Origin: Paenibacillus eucommiae
Lineage (GTDB): Bacteria; Bacillota; Bacilli; Paenibacillales; NBRC-103111
Direction: 5' to 3'
Assembly: GCF_017874215.1 (NCBI RefSeq)
Contig: NZ_JAGGLB010000056.1
Location: 1-40,140, forward strand
DNA: 40,140 nt
Both the position numbers and the translations under genes were made by a program. Position 1 is the first letter of the stretch. The number at the start of each line of letters is the position of its first letter. The notes beneath the pieces were generated by a model that worked only from the letters and a program-made list of their open reading frames with translations, was not told the origin of the DNA and ran no database searches. This document shows positions 26,228 to 33,516 of the stretch, in pieces.

Positions 26228-26370
26228 TTGTTAAACCTCCTTAGATTTTCCGCAGGAAGTCAACCTTCACTGCGCTGTAGATTTCCTGCTGAGTTTTTCA
26301 GATCCGAAAGCCCAGTCACCATGACATTACAGCTTATGCGTGAATTGGGCTTTTGACATCCATTCGCACA

Positions 26371-26410
26371 AAAAAATCCCATCTGTGCTTTTTAAGCACA
26401 AATGGGATTT
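26371..26410 (-). terminator. Intrinsic terminator after ilvE
   Basis: Minus-strand AAATCCCATTTGTGCTT (26394-26410) pairs with AAGCACAGATGGGATTT (26374-26390), one mismatch, followed by a T-tract; it closes the pheB-to-ilvE operon. Confidence 0.92.
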
Positions 26411-26440
26411 GTCCGAAGTTCGTTGCAGGCCAGCTGTTGA

Positions 26441-27319
26441 TTACTTGTAAACCTGTTCTCCGTCAACAGATACAATACTGCGAAACTCCTTTAATAAATG
26501 GGTCGTAATCGGACCTGCTTTTCCTTCTCCGATCGTACGGGCGTCGACTTCCCTTACAGCTATTACCTCAGCTGCTGTCCCTGTAAAGAACACCTCATCA
26601 GCAACATAAACATCATGTAGTGTAAAAGGTTCTTCCTTCACCTTGTAGCCAACACGCTCGCAGATTTCTATGATTGCAGCGCGGGTAATACCTTCCAGAG
26701 CTCCACAGTAGCAAGGTGGTGTGTACACCACACCTCTTTTGATAATAAAAATATTGTCAGAAGAACCTTCCGCTACATAGCCTTGGGAATTAAGCATGAT
26801 GGCTTCGCCAACACCCGCTAAATTCGCTTGAATTTTGACCAAAATATTGTTCAAATAATTCAGCGATTTGATTTTCGGGTTGAGTGCATCAGGCACATTG
26901 CGCCGGGTCGAGACGGAAACAGTCTTCAGACCATTCACATATGCTTCCTCAGAGTAAATCGCCAGCTGCTCAACGATAATGAGTACGCTGGCTACAGGAG
27001 AGCGCCGGGGATCAAGTCCCAGGTCACCCGGTCCGCGCGAAACGACCAGCCGAATGTAACCATCTTGAAGCTCATTACGCCTTACAGTTTCAATCAAGGC
27101 CGCCTGCATTTCTGCGTAAGAAAGCGGAATTTCCAGCATAATGGATTTGGCAGAGTCATACAACCGGTCCAAATGCTCTTTACATTTAAAAATGTTGCCG
27201 CTGTAAATGCGGATGCCCTCAAAAATTCCATCCCCATATAGAAAACCATGATCAAATACGGATACTTTCGCATCTTCCTTGCTTACGTATTTACCATCTA
27301 AATAAATCACTTGTGCCAT
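26441..27319 (-). CDS. ilvE: Branched-chain amino acid aminotransferase
   Basis: A PLP fold-type IV transaminase interconverting Leu, Ile and Val with their 2-oxo acids. The 292-residue protein has the start DGKYVSKEDAKVSVFDHGFLYGDGIFEG pattern in pieces (FDHGFLYGDG at 22-31), the PLP lysine Lys151 in KIKSLNYLNN, and EGSSDNIF and TGTAAEV substrate-pocket segments. ATG 27319 has GGAGGTG upstream. It is the last gene of the operon, 23 bases after pheA. D-amino acid transaminase is a close relative, but the KSLNYLNN signature favours IlvE. Confidence 0.93.
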   Translation of the reverse strand: MAQVIYLDGKYVSKEDAKVSVFDHGFLYGDGIFEGIRIYSGNIFKCKEHLDRLYDSAKSIMLEIPLSYAEMQAALIETVRRNELQDGYIRLVVSRGPGDLGLDPRRSPVASVLIIVEQLAIYSEEAYVNGLKTVSVSTRRNVPDALNPKIKSLNYLNNILVKIQANLAGVGEAIMLNSQGYVAEGSSDNIFIIKRGVVYTPPCYCGALEGITRAAIIEICERVGYKVKEEPFTLHDVYVADEVFFTGTAAEVIAVREVDARTIGEGKAGPITTHLLKEFRSIVSVDGEQVYK

Positions 27320-27342
27320 GATAGTGCGTACACCTCCAGGGT

Positions 27343-28209
27343 TTAGTTTTCATAGGAATAGCTCGGATAACAACCAAGAATTCGGACCTGACAGCCAATC
27401 GCTTCAATTTCTTGAACTGCTGCAGACAAAAGCACCGAATCCAAAGAGCCTTCGATATCGATATAAAAATAATAGTTGCCCAGTTTTATCTTTGTTGGTC
27501 TGGATTCAATTTTGCTCAGGTTGATTTTCCTCCAGGCGAATGCCGAGAGTACCTGATGCAAAGCACCCGGATAGTCCTCCGGAAGCGTAATAAGTATAGT
27601 TGTTTTCGTTGACAAGGACGCTTGCAGCTCGGGAACACCCTTACCTACAAGCAGGAATCTTGTCATATTATCCTTGTGATCCTGAATTTCCTTAGATAGT
27701 ATGGGAATATCATACAGCATCGCTGCTGCAGCGGTACCAATTGCCGCAATCGAAGGGTCCTTGTATACGGATGCTAATCTAATTCCTTCTGCCGTACTGC
27801 TTACCAACTCAAACTCGGCGCCGCTCAAATATTGCTTCATAAACTTGTTGCACTGCGCCGGAACGACATGATGAGAAAGAATTTTACGGATATGTGCAAA
27901 AGGATTCTCTGCATCCCCAGACCCGCCCTCTGGTAAATACCCGATTAAATTCATATCAATAGGGTACACCCATTCAGCCCGAATTGGCAAATCCACTTCA
28001 TGAACTAGATAGTCCATATGAAGGCTTACGGAGCCTTCCAATGTATTTTCAATCGGAATCACACCAAAGTCAGCCTCTCCTGTCGAGGTGGAGGAAAAAA
28101 CATCGGAAATAAGCTTGTAAGGCACATACTCGAACCATTGTCTGCCCAAAAAGTGATCAGTTGAAGCTTCCGAAAAGGTACCTGGTCCTAATAATGCAAT
28201 TTTCTTCAT
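27343..28209 (-). CDS. pheA: Prephenate dehydratase
   Basis: Converts prephenate to phenylpyruvate in phenylalanine synthesis. The 288-residue protein has the catalytic domain (LGPGTFSEAS; GVIPIENTLEGSV at about 49-61; TRF at 183-185, containing the catalytic Thr) and the C-terminal ACT domain with the phenylalanine-binding ESRP motif (near 237). It is a stand-alone dehydratase without a chorismate mutase domain, as usual in Bacillales. The start overlaps the thrB stop by four bases. Confidence 0.96.
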   Translation of the reverse strand: MKKIALLGPGTFSEASTDHFLGRQWFEYVPYKLISDVFSSTSTGEADFGVIPIENTLEGSVSLHMDYLVHEVDLPIRAEWVYPIDMNLIGYLPEGGSGDAENPFAHIRKILSHHVVPAQCNKFMKQYLSGAEFELVSSTAEGIRLASVYKDPSIAAIGTAAAAMLYDIPILSKEIQDHKDNMTRFLLVGKGVPELQASLSTKTTILITLPEDYPGALHQVLSAFAWRKINLSKIESRPTKIKLGNYYFYIDIEGSLDSVLLSAAVQEIEAIGCQVRILGCYPSYSYEN

Positions 28210-29174
28210 GCCTTCACCTCCCCTTTAAACAAATCTTGCAGCTCAGGGGAGCTTTCTGTCAGGTTAGTCACCGAAACGCCTTCAAGGGATGGCTTTAACC
28301 AAAGCAGCTCAATCTCAATGCTTTCCTTCATAAAGGTTTGCTTCAGGAAGTTTTCGAGCTCCGCCTTATTCTCATTACGTGAATCGAACAAAGCAAGCAT
28401 CGTAGGTCCGGCACCGCTAAGCGCCGCACCGAGAGCACCATGATCAGTTGCCCGCTCCAAAATTTCCAGCATTCCTGGAATTAGAGCAGCGCGATATTGC
28501 TGATGAAGCCGGTCCTTCATTGCATGTTTGATCATGCCCAAATTGCCAGTGCTAAGAGCAGCCACCAGCAGAGAGGAGTGACTCAGGTTATAGACAGCAT
28601 CCTGCAGTGTGATTTGCTGTGGCAGGACATTACGCGCCTTCTCCGTGGAAAGCTGGAAGGATGGTATGGCTACCAACACCTCCAGATGAACATCCGGCTC
28701 CAGACGAATATATTCGGCACGACTCCCATCCCAAAAAGCCACTACTATGCCACCGAAGAGACTTGCGCCTACGTTATCAGGGTGCTTCTCCAGCTTGGTA
28801 GCAATTTGAAACAACTCATCCTGGGAGAGCTTCCCCCCGATTAAAGCATTTGCTCCGGCTAAGGCACCAATAATCGCAGAAGCGCTGCTGCCAAGTCCCC
28901 GTGTCAACGGAATTTCACTATACATAGTTATACGCAGCTCTGGGTGGGAAACTCCTGCATAATCGAACACCATCTGCGCTACCTGATAAATCAGATTCGA
29001 CTTATCTACAGGGATCCCCTTCAACTGCTCGCCCACCCAATGAAAGCTCGTCTCCTCGGCAATCTCCATATCGATCCAGGCATGTAGATTCAAGGCCATA
29101 CCAAGCGCGTCAAAGCCTGGACCCAGGTTAGCCGTGCTGGCTGGCACTTTTACCCGTACTTTATGCTTTATCAT
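28206..29174 (-). CDS. thrB: Homoserine kinase
   Basis: Phosphorylates homoserine with ATP, the committed step to threonine. GHMP-kinase features are visible: VPASTANLGPGFD near the start and the ATP loop LTRGLGSSASAI (near 83), plus the C-terminal SGAGPTMLAL motif. An ORF can be opened at TTG 29198, but GGGAGGG lies about 8 bases before ATG 29174, giving 322 aa with the standard start MIKHKVRVKVPAS. No threonine synthase gene is present in this operon, unlike the hom-thrC-thrB order of B. subtilis. Confidence 0.95.
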   Translation of the reverse strand: MIKHKVRVKVPASTANLGPGFDALGMALNLHAWIDMEIAEETSFHWVGEQLKGIPVDKSNLIYQVAQMVFDYAGVSHPELRITMYSEIPLTRGLGSSASAIIGALAGANALIGGKLSQDELFQIATKLEKHPDNVGASLFGGIVVAFWDGSRAEYIRLEPDVHLEVLVAIPSFQLSTEKARNVLPQQITLQDAVYNLSHSSLLVAALSTGNLGMIKHAMKDRLHQQYRAALIPGMLEILERATDHGALGAALSGAGPTMLALFDSRNENKAELENFLKQTFMKESIEIELLWLKPSLEGVSVTNLTESSPELQDLFKGEVKA

Positions 29175-29298
29175 CGATTTGCCCTCCCAGTTTGCCAACC
29201 GCTACCCTGACCGCTTGCTCGGAGTCCTGCAAAAGATAAGATTTGTAAGTTTGCAGCAAGCCTAAATATCTCATTTCCAAATTGAGCCTCTTTCCCAT
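29161..29298 (-). CDS. Candidate small protein between hom and thrB, 45 aa
   Basis: Not recognised. The 127-base hom-thrB gap is almost filled by an ORF starting at ATG 29298, three bases after the hom stop, with GAAGG about 7 bases upstream, and ending 14 bases inside thrB. The product starts MGKRLNLEMRYLGLLQTYKS and ends GGQIDDKA; it is a mix of hydrophobic and charged residues compatible with an amphipathic helix, with no Cys and no membrane segment. It could be a leader-like ORF coupling thrB translation to hom, or a real microprotein. Conservation would decide. Confidence 0.4.
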   Translation of the reverse strand: MGKRLNLEMRYLGLLQTYKSYLLQDSEQAVRVAVGKLGGQIDDKA

Positions 29299-29301
29299 AA
29301 A

Positions 29302-30588
29302 TTAACCTTCGACGCGATAAACGCTTTTGATAGCATGAATAACATCCATAGATTCGAATTGCTTAAGCACCTTTTTGATGCTTGCCTGAATGGCGTCATG
29401 TGTAATGATAATGATTTCCGCCTTCGGGTTGTTCGCATTGGGATGCTGCAGCACCGATTCCAAGCTAACCTCATGTTGAGCGAAGATTTGTGTAATTTGG
29501 GCAAGCACACCTGCTTTATCCTCAACATGCAGCAAAATGAAATTTTTGGAAGTAATCTGCTCATCGGTTTTAAGCTTCTTTTCTTTATAAGGAGCCAGCG
29601 CAGTACGGCCATTTACGCCGAGCTTGAGGTTCCTCACAACGGCTACCAAATCAGCAACGATAGAAGTAGCTGTGGGCAGTCCACCAGCGCCTGGACCATA
29701 AAACATCGTCTCGCCAACAGCCTCTCCGTAGATGTAAACCGCGTTGAATACACCGTTCACTGAGGATAATGGATGCGAGTTCTTCACCATGGTGGGCTGA
29801 ACACTAACAGCTATATGACCGTCATGATTCTCAGCGATCCCGAGCAGCTTCACTTCATATCCAAGCTTTTTACCGTACAATATATCTTCCTTGCTCACTT
29901 CGGAGATTCCCTTGGCATTTACATCACCCAGCGATACGTTGGCATGGAAACCCAGTGTAGATAAAATCGTCATTTTGCGAGCAGCATCAAGCCCCTCTAC
30001 ATCAGAAGTCGGATCTGCTTCCGCATATCCCAGATCCTGGGCTTCCTTCAGCACTTCGGCATAGGCTGCCCCTTCTTGACTCATTTTGCTAAGGATATAA
30101 TTGGTAGTTCCATTTACAATCCCCATTATCTTGGTTATACGATCCGAAGAGAAGCCCTCCACTAAAGCACGTATAATCGGAATTCCGCCAGCGACACTCG
30201 CTTCGTAGAATACATCACAGCCATTTTCCGCAGCTTTAAGCAGAATTTCCGGACCGTGAATCGCCATCAGATCCTTATTAGCAGTTACAATATGCTTGCC
30301 CTGATTCAAAGCGGATAACAAATATTCCTTCGTTTCCTCAACTCCGCCCATCACTTCCACAATAACGTCAATTTCAGGATTATTGATAATATCCCAAGGG
30401 CTTTCAGTCAGCTTGTCGGAATCGACAGCAACGTCTCTGCTCTTGCTCTTATTTTGCACCAAAATTTGCGCTACTTCAATCGGTGAACCAATTTGCCGCT
30501 GCAAATCCTCCTGATGCCCTTCGATGATACGAACTACCCCTGTTCCTACAGTTCCCAAGCCTAATAATCCTACCTTGATTGGTTTCAT
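29302..30588 (-). CDS. hom: Homoserine dehydrogenase
   Basis: Reduces aspartate semialdehyde to homoserine, the branch point to Thr and Met. The 428-residue protein has the NAD(P)-binding start LLGLGTVGTGV, the TANKDLMA segment, the signature GIVNGTTNYILSKM (near 157) with LGYAEADPTSDVEG, and a C-terminal ACT domain (LLHVEDKAGVLAQI), normally involved in feedback control. ATG 30588 has GGGAGGG upstream. It lies 39 bases after pheB. Confidence 0.96.
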   Translation of the reverse strand: MKPIKVGLLGLGTVGTGVVRIIEGHQEDLQRQIGSPIEVAQILVQNKSKSRDVAVDSDKLTESPWDIINNPEIDVIVEVMGGVEETKEYLLSALNQGKHIVTANKDLMAIHGPEILLKAAENGCDVFYEASVAGGIPIIRALVEGFSSDRITKIMGIVNGTTNYILSKMSQEGAAYAEVLKEAQDLGYAEADPTSDVEGLDAARKMTILSTLGFHANVSLGDVNAKGISEVSKEDILYGKKLGYEVKLLGIAENHDGHIAVSVQPTMVKNSHPLSSVNGVFNAVYIYGEAVGETMFYGPGAGGLPTATSIVADLVAVVRNLKLGVNGRTALAPYKEKKLKTDEQITSKNFILLHVEDKAGVLAQITQIFAQHEVSLESVLQHPNANNPKAEIIIITHDAIQASIKKVLKQFESMDVIHAIKSVYRVEG

Positions 30589-30627
30589 TGCTTACACCCT
30601 CCCGAGAATGCTCTCTCTTGTTATGAT

Positions 30628-31110
30628 TTATCCGCCTTGTCCGATGATCGAAGCCCGTTTGACCCCCTGCTGAACATGCAGTTGGTCCATTAAATCACGA
30701 ATGCCTCCCGACATCGTCGAGGTTTCCACAGATATAACTACGTTCGCCATACCCTGTAAAGGAATCGTTTGATGAATGGTAAGTACATTGCCTTCTGAAT
30801 TAGCAATCATTGCCAGTACCTTTGACAAAATACCGGAACGATGCTCGAGGTCCATAGAAATCGTGACGATGCGATCACGCTCCAGCTTGCTTAAAGGATG
30901 AATCCCATCCTTATACTTGTAAAAAGCGCTGCGGCTAAGTCCTACTTGCTCTACCGCGTCATGGATCGTTTTCACTGCACCACGCGCCAGGAGCTCCTTA
31001 GCCTGTACCGTCTTAAGCACCCCTTCGGGAAGAATGTCCTCGCGGATCAAATAATAGCGATCCTGTTCGCTTTCTCGTATCGGATGGAAAAATTCTTTGC
31101 TTTCAGGCAC
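30628..31110 (-). CDS. pheB: ACT domain protein PheB (UPF0735 family)
   Basis: The 160-residue protein has an N-terminal helix-turn-helix-like region (TIHDAVEQVGLSRSAFYKYKDGI) and a C-terminal ACT domain (LEHRSGILSKVLAMIAN; GMANVVISVET). In B. subtilis pheB precedes pheA downstream of obg, and its biochemical role is unclear; the ACT domain suggests sensing of an amino acid, and the HTH-like part hints at regulation. GTG 31110 with GAGAGGA about 11 bases upstream. It is the first gene of the amino-acid operon. Confidence 0.9.
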   Translation of the reverse strand: MPESKEFFHPIRESEQDRYYLIREDILPEGVLKTVQAKELLARGAVKTIHDAVEQVGLSRSAFYKYKDGIHPLSKLERDRIVTISMDLEHRSGILSKVLAMIANSEGNVLTIHQTIPLQGMANVVISVETSTMSGGIRDLMDQLHVQQGVKRASIIGQGG

Positions 31111-31157
31111 TATGTCTTCGTCCTCTCTGGAAAGACTAATGTTTTCCTATAGTGGAC

Positions 31158-31186
31158 ATTATACCGAAATGCAGGGAATCAAGCAA
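31158..31186 (-). promoter_or_regulatory. Sigma-A promoter of the pheB-hom-thrB-pheA-ilvE operon
   Basis: Minus-strand TTGCTT (31181-31186), 17-base spacer, TATAAT (31158-31163). No T-box or terminator-antiterminator pair is visible in the short leader (about 40 bases) before pheB. Confidence 0.72.
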
Positions 31187-31259
31187 TAGGCAATTTACAT
31201 TGCAGAAAGGCGGATTTTTATGGTAAGCTTTTACCAATTAAACTTAGGAGAACTTGCCA

Positions 31260-31769
31260 TTGATAACTTTACGTATGATGTCAACCGCTCTGCTTATGAA
31301 CAGCCGGGATGAGCTCTTGATGATGAAGAGATCTCTCACACGCACCCTTTCTCCCGGTCTATGGGCTGCTGTAGGAGGACATCTTGAGCCTCATGAGCTT
31401 AACAACCCGCGCGCCGCTTGCCTGCGTGAGATTGATGAGGAAACGGGTATTACGAATACCGAAATCACAGGACTTCATATGCAATATGTGCTCATAAGAT
31501 TGAACAAAAATGAAGTACGCCAACAGTTCTTCTACATTGGGAGAACCGATAAAAACCCTACCAGAGAAACGGATGAGGGCGAACTTCACTGGATAGCCAG
31601 AGATGAAATTCTCAATCGGCCTCTGCCGTACATTTTCCGCTGTCTGCTGGAGCATTACTTCCAGTTTGGCGATACCCCTTATCCCTGGATCGGAAGTTCG
31701 GGTCTCCAGGCTGAAAGCGGGGAGCCTATCATCCATTGGAATCCACTGCTTGATCCTGAACAAATATAA
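31260..31769 (+). CDS. NUDIX hydrolase
   Basis: A nucleoside-diphosphate-X hydrolase of unknown substrate. The Nudix box spans about residues 40-64: GGHLEPHE, then REIDEETGI; there are nine rather than the usual seven residues between the first Glu and the Arg-Glu pair. The metal-binding REIDEE core is intact, so activity is expected. Two TTG starts are possible (31254 and 31260); TTG 31260 stands 9 bases from TTAGGAG and is preferred (169 aa). The gene is divergent from pheB and followed by the dispersed hairpin element. Confidence 0.85.
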   Translation: MITLRMMSTALLMNSRDELLMMKRSLTRTLSPGLWAAVGGHLEPHELNNPRAACLREIDEETGITNTEITGLHMQYVLIRLNKNEVRQQFFYIGRTDKNPTRETDEGELHWIARDEILNRPLPYIFRCLLEHYFQFGDTPYPWIGSSGLQAESGEPIIHWNPLLDPEQI

Positions 31770-31785
31770 AAGGGATACGCCTTTT

Positions 31786-31942
31786 GGCGTCCTTTGAGGT
31801 GCGTGTTCGTTTTGTTAGGGAGGGAATGGCTGTGGGCTCCAGCCGCTGTTAAAGATTTGTTCCCTGAATGGAGTCGATGAGAAGGTAGGAACAAATCTTT
31901 AAAGGCGGACGCTACCGCTCTTCCGCCCACAGCCATTCCCTC
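31786..31942 (+). repeat. Dispersed long-hairpin element, copy 1 (complete)
   Basis: An 18-bp perfect inverted repeat (31820-31837 with 31925-31942, outer arm GAGGGAATGGCTGTGGGC) encloses a second perfect 15-bp stem (31849-31863 with 31888-31902, TTAAAGATTTGTTCC) and CCGC/GCGG pairing between them. A second copy with nearly the same sequence lies at 39990-40140. The left flank in both copies carries a GC hairpin and the shared GGCGTCCTTTGAGG. It has no ORF. The orientation is arbitrary. A MITE-like element or structured RNA family are both possible. Confidence 0.85.
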
Positions 31943-32063
31943 TTCTCAGCTACAATCACACGAACACCAAGCTCAAACGGACAGCCAGCAAGGGTTTTGT
32001 CTTGGCTGGAGGAGATTTCCCCGCGAGCGCAGTCGCTGGAGATGAAGAGCCCGCGCAGCTGAG

Positions 32064-32265
32064 GAGGACCTGATGCTTTTAAAGATGTTATTCATCGTTA
32101 ACGCATCAGGTCCTCTCCACATCCTTACTTTAACGATGATTTTCATCGTTAAAGTCTCTTTTTACCACCCATAGAGGCCATCCGTCTTCTTTTAACGATG
32201 AAAATCATCATTAACGTGACGGTTTGACCTGGAACACTTGTTTTAACGATGAAAAACATCGTTAA
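32064..32265. repeat. Cluster of four TTAACGATG...CATCGTTAA palindromes
   Basis: Four imperfect to perfect palindromes share the half-site TTAACGATG: around 32078-32102 (nested in a 13-bp perfect stem, 32064-32076 with 32103-32115), 32127-32155 (13-bp perfect arms), 32191-32214 (one mismatch) and 32243-32265. Centres are about 51-62 bases apart. The sequence between them is not repeated. The rest of the 31943-32363 gap holds only scattered short hairpins and no supported gene. Confidence 0.8.
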
Positions 32266-32363
32266 GTGTGGAGCATACGCTCAATTCGGCTGAGGGCGGG
32301 CTGCTACTAGGTAGATTACTACTAACGTTCATCCACCCCACATCCCTTCCCTCTCTGAACTAT

Positions 32364-32405
32364 AAAAAAAGTGCACGGCTGCCAAGGCAGCTGTGCACTT
32401 TTTTT
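32364..32405. terminator. Bidirectional terminator after the NlpC/P60 gene
   Basis: A near-perfect 20-bp stem, A7-GTGCAC-GGCTGCC with the complement ending in T7, loop AA. It closes the minus-strand NlpC/P60 gene. Confidence 0.93.
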
Positions 32406-32436
32406 GATATAACATATTAGTCCGGGAATTTTTTAC

Positions 32437-33216
32437 TTATTTAATTGCAGTCCCGCCTATAACGAAACGATATTCCCAATGCTTGTTATCGATCGAATCG
32501 ATTCGAACGCCACCACTTGCGATAGAGTAGGTATGCAGCATTTGGCCATTCCCTAAATATATACCTACGTGGCTGATTCTTTGCTTGCTTTTGTTGATGC
32601 CTGCATAATCGGATGCTTTAAGTCCCTTGTAATCCATAAAAAAGAGCAAATCGCCGACCTTAAGGTTCTTCCAATTAGTAGTCGTTTTTCCGATTGCTTT
32701 GACATAATCGGCTTGTGTCCGGGAATTGGATGGCAGGGTCACGTTAATGCCGTCTTTAAAAGCTTGGCGGACAAAATCTGAGCAATCAAACGTTTTTGTA
32801 TTCAAGCGGCTGGAGCCGAATTCGTATGGAGTACCCATATATTTCTTTCCAGCTGCGATCACTTTTTGAGCCTTAGCTGAAGCTGTCAAATTATTGCCAC
32901 TTGAACCGTTATTGCTGTTGTTGTTGTCACTAACAGTACTTATGTATTTGGAGCTCGTACTTACATAACCGGTCTTACCGTTTTTATCCTTTATTTTGTA
33001 CCAATAATCGTTCACCTTTTCAATAACAGTGACTTTCTCACCCTTTTGCAGAAACCGCATGCTGGTAGAATTGACGCTTGGCTTATCGCGGAAGTTGACA
33101 GCGGACACGACCTGAGCTGATGTAATCGTCGAAGCCGCGAAAGATTGCTGTGGTAAAGTTGCGGCCCCTAAAGATATTGCCGGCACCAAAAACAAAGCTA
33201 ACCATTTACTCTTCAT
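32437..33216 (-). CDS. Secreted SH3-NlpC/P60 peptidoglycan endopeptidase
   Basis: A 259-residue exported cell-wall hydrolase with a signal peptide (cleavage probably after SFA, residue 27), one bacterial SH3 domain (about 33-93, VNFRDKPSVNS; GYVSTSSKYI), an Asn/Ser linker (98-110) and an NlpC/P60 domain. The catalytic residues are Cys145 in FDCSDFVRQAF, His216 in SHVGIYLGN and His228 in LHTYS. The family cleaves D-gamma-glutamyl bonds in the stem peptide. ATG 33216 has AGGAGG about 10 bases upstream. No c-di-AMP riboswitch, often linked to such genes, is visible in its leader. Confidence 0.93.
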   Translation of the reverse strand: MKSKWLALFLVPAISLGAATLPQQSFAASTITSAQVVSAVNFRDKPSVNSTSMRFLQKGEKVTVIEKVNDYWYKIKDKNGKTGYVSTSSKYISTVSDNNNSNNGSSGNNLTASAKAQKVIAAGKKYMGTPYEFGSSRLNTKTFDCSDFVRQAFKDGINVTLPSNSRTQADYVKAIGKTTTNWKNLKVGDLLFFMDYKGLKASDYAGINKSKQRISHVGIYLGNGQMLHTYSIASGGVRIDSIDNKHWEYRFVIGGTAIK

Positions 33217-33464
33217 TGCATTTTTTCCTCCTAGGATAACTATAAAATAGTAGGTTTGAAATAGTAGTCTTGAATCAGAGACTAGGACTTTACCTCAAAA
33301 GCTACTATTTCATGGTAACATATCCATTGGAAGAACTTTAGTAGTAATTTATTCCAATCCAGATTATCTCCTTGATATTTCCAATCGGTTTATTGGCCCA
33401 ACATGTATGAAACAAGGGATTAGGCTGATGGTTACAGGCTTCCTGTGGATAACAAACAAATTCA
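33217..33464. other. Intergenic region with an inverted repeat and one DnaA-box match
   Basis: No gene is supported here. It contains a 10-bp inverted repeat GAAATAGTAG/CTACTATTTC (near 33257-33311) in the NlpC/P60 gene's leader, a third half-site AAATAGTAG nearby, and a single TTATCCACA DnaA-box match on the minus strand (33444-33452). Confidence 0.5.
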
Positions 33465-33502
33465 AAATAAGTCGCCCTTCTGCTTTGAAGGGCGACTTAT
33501 TT
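33465..33502 (-). terminator. Intrinsic terminator after obg
   Basis: AAATAAGTCGCCCTTC (33465-33480) pairs with GAAGGGCGACTTATTT (33487-33502), a 16-bp perfect stem; the minus-strand end is T-rich. Confidence 0.85.
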
Positions 33503-33516
33503 ACAGATGTCGTATG

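Noticed and set aside
31111..31157. T-box or attenuator ahead of the amino-acid operon
   Set aside because: The leader between promoter and pheB is too short and shows no T-box core or terminator hairpin.
32064..32265. CRISPR array from the TTAACGATG palindromes
   Set aside because: Repeats are short, palindromic and divergent, with irregular spacing and no cas genes in the window.
31943..32363. A protein-coding gene in the gap between the NUDIX and NlpC/P60 genes
   Set aside because: No frame with a ribosome binding site or recognisable protein; the region is dominated by hairpins and stop codons.
33444..33452. Single perfect DnaA box (TTATCCACA) as an origin or titration site
   Set aside because: Only one box, with no AT-rich unwinding region or dnaA/dnaN nearby; a 9-base match is expected by chance at this scale.
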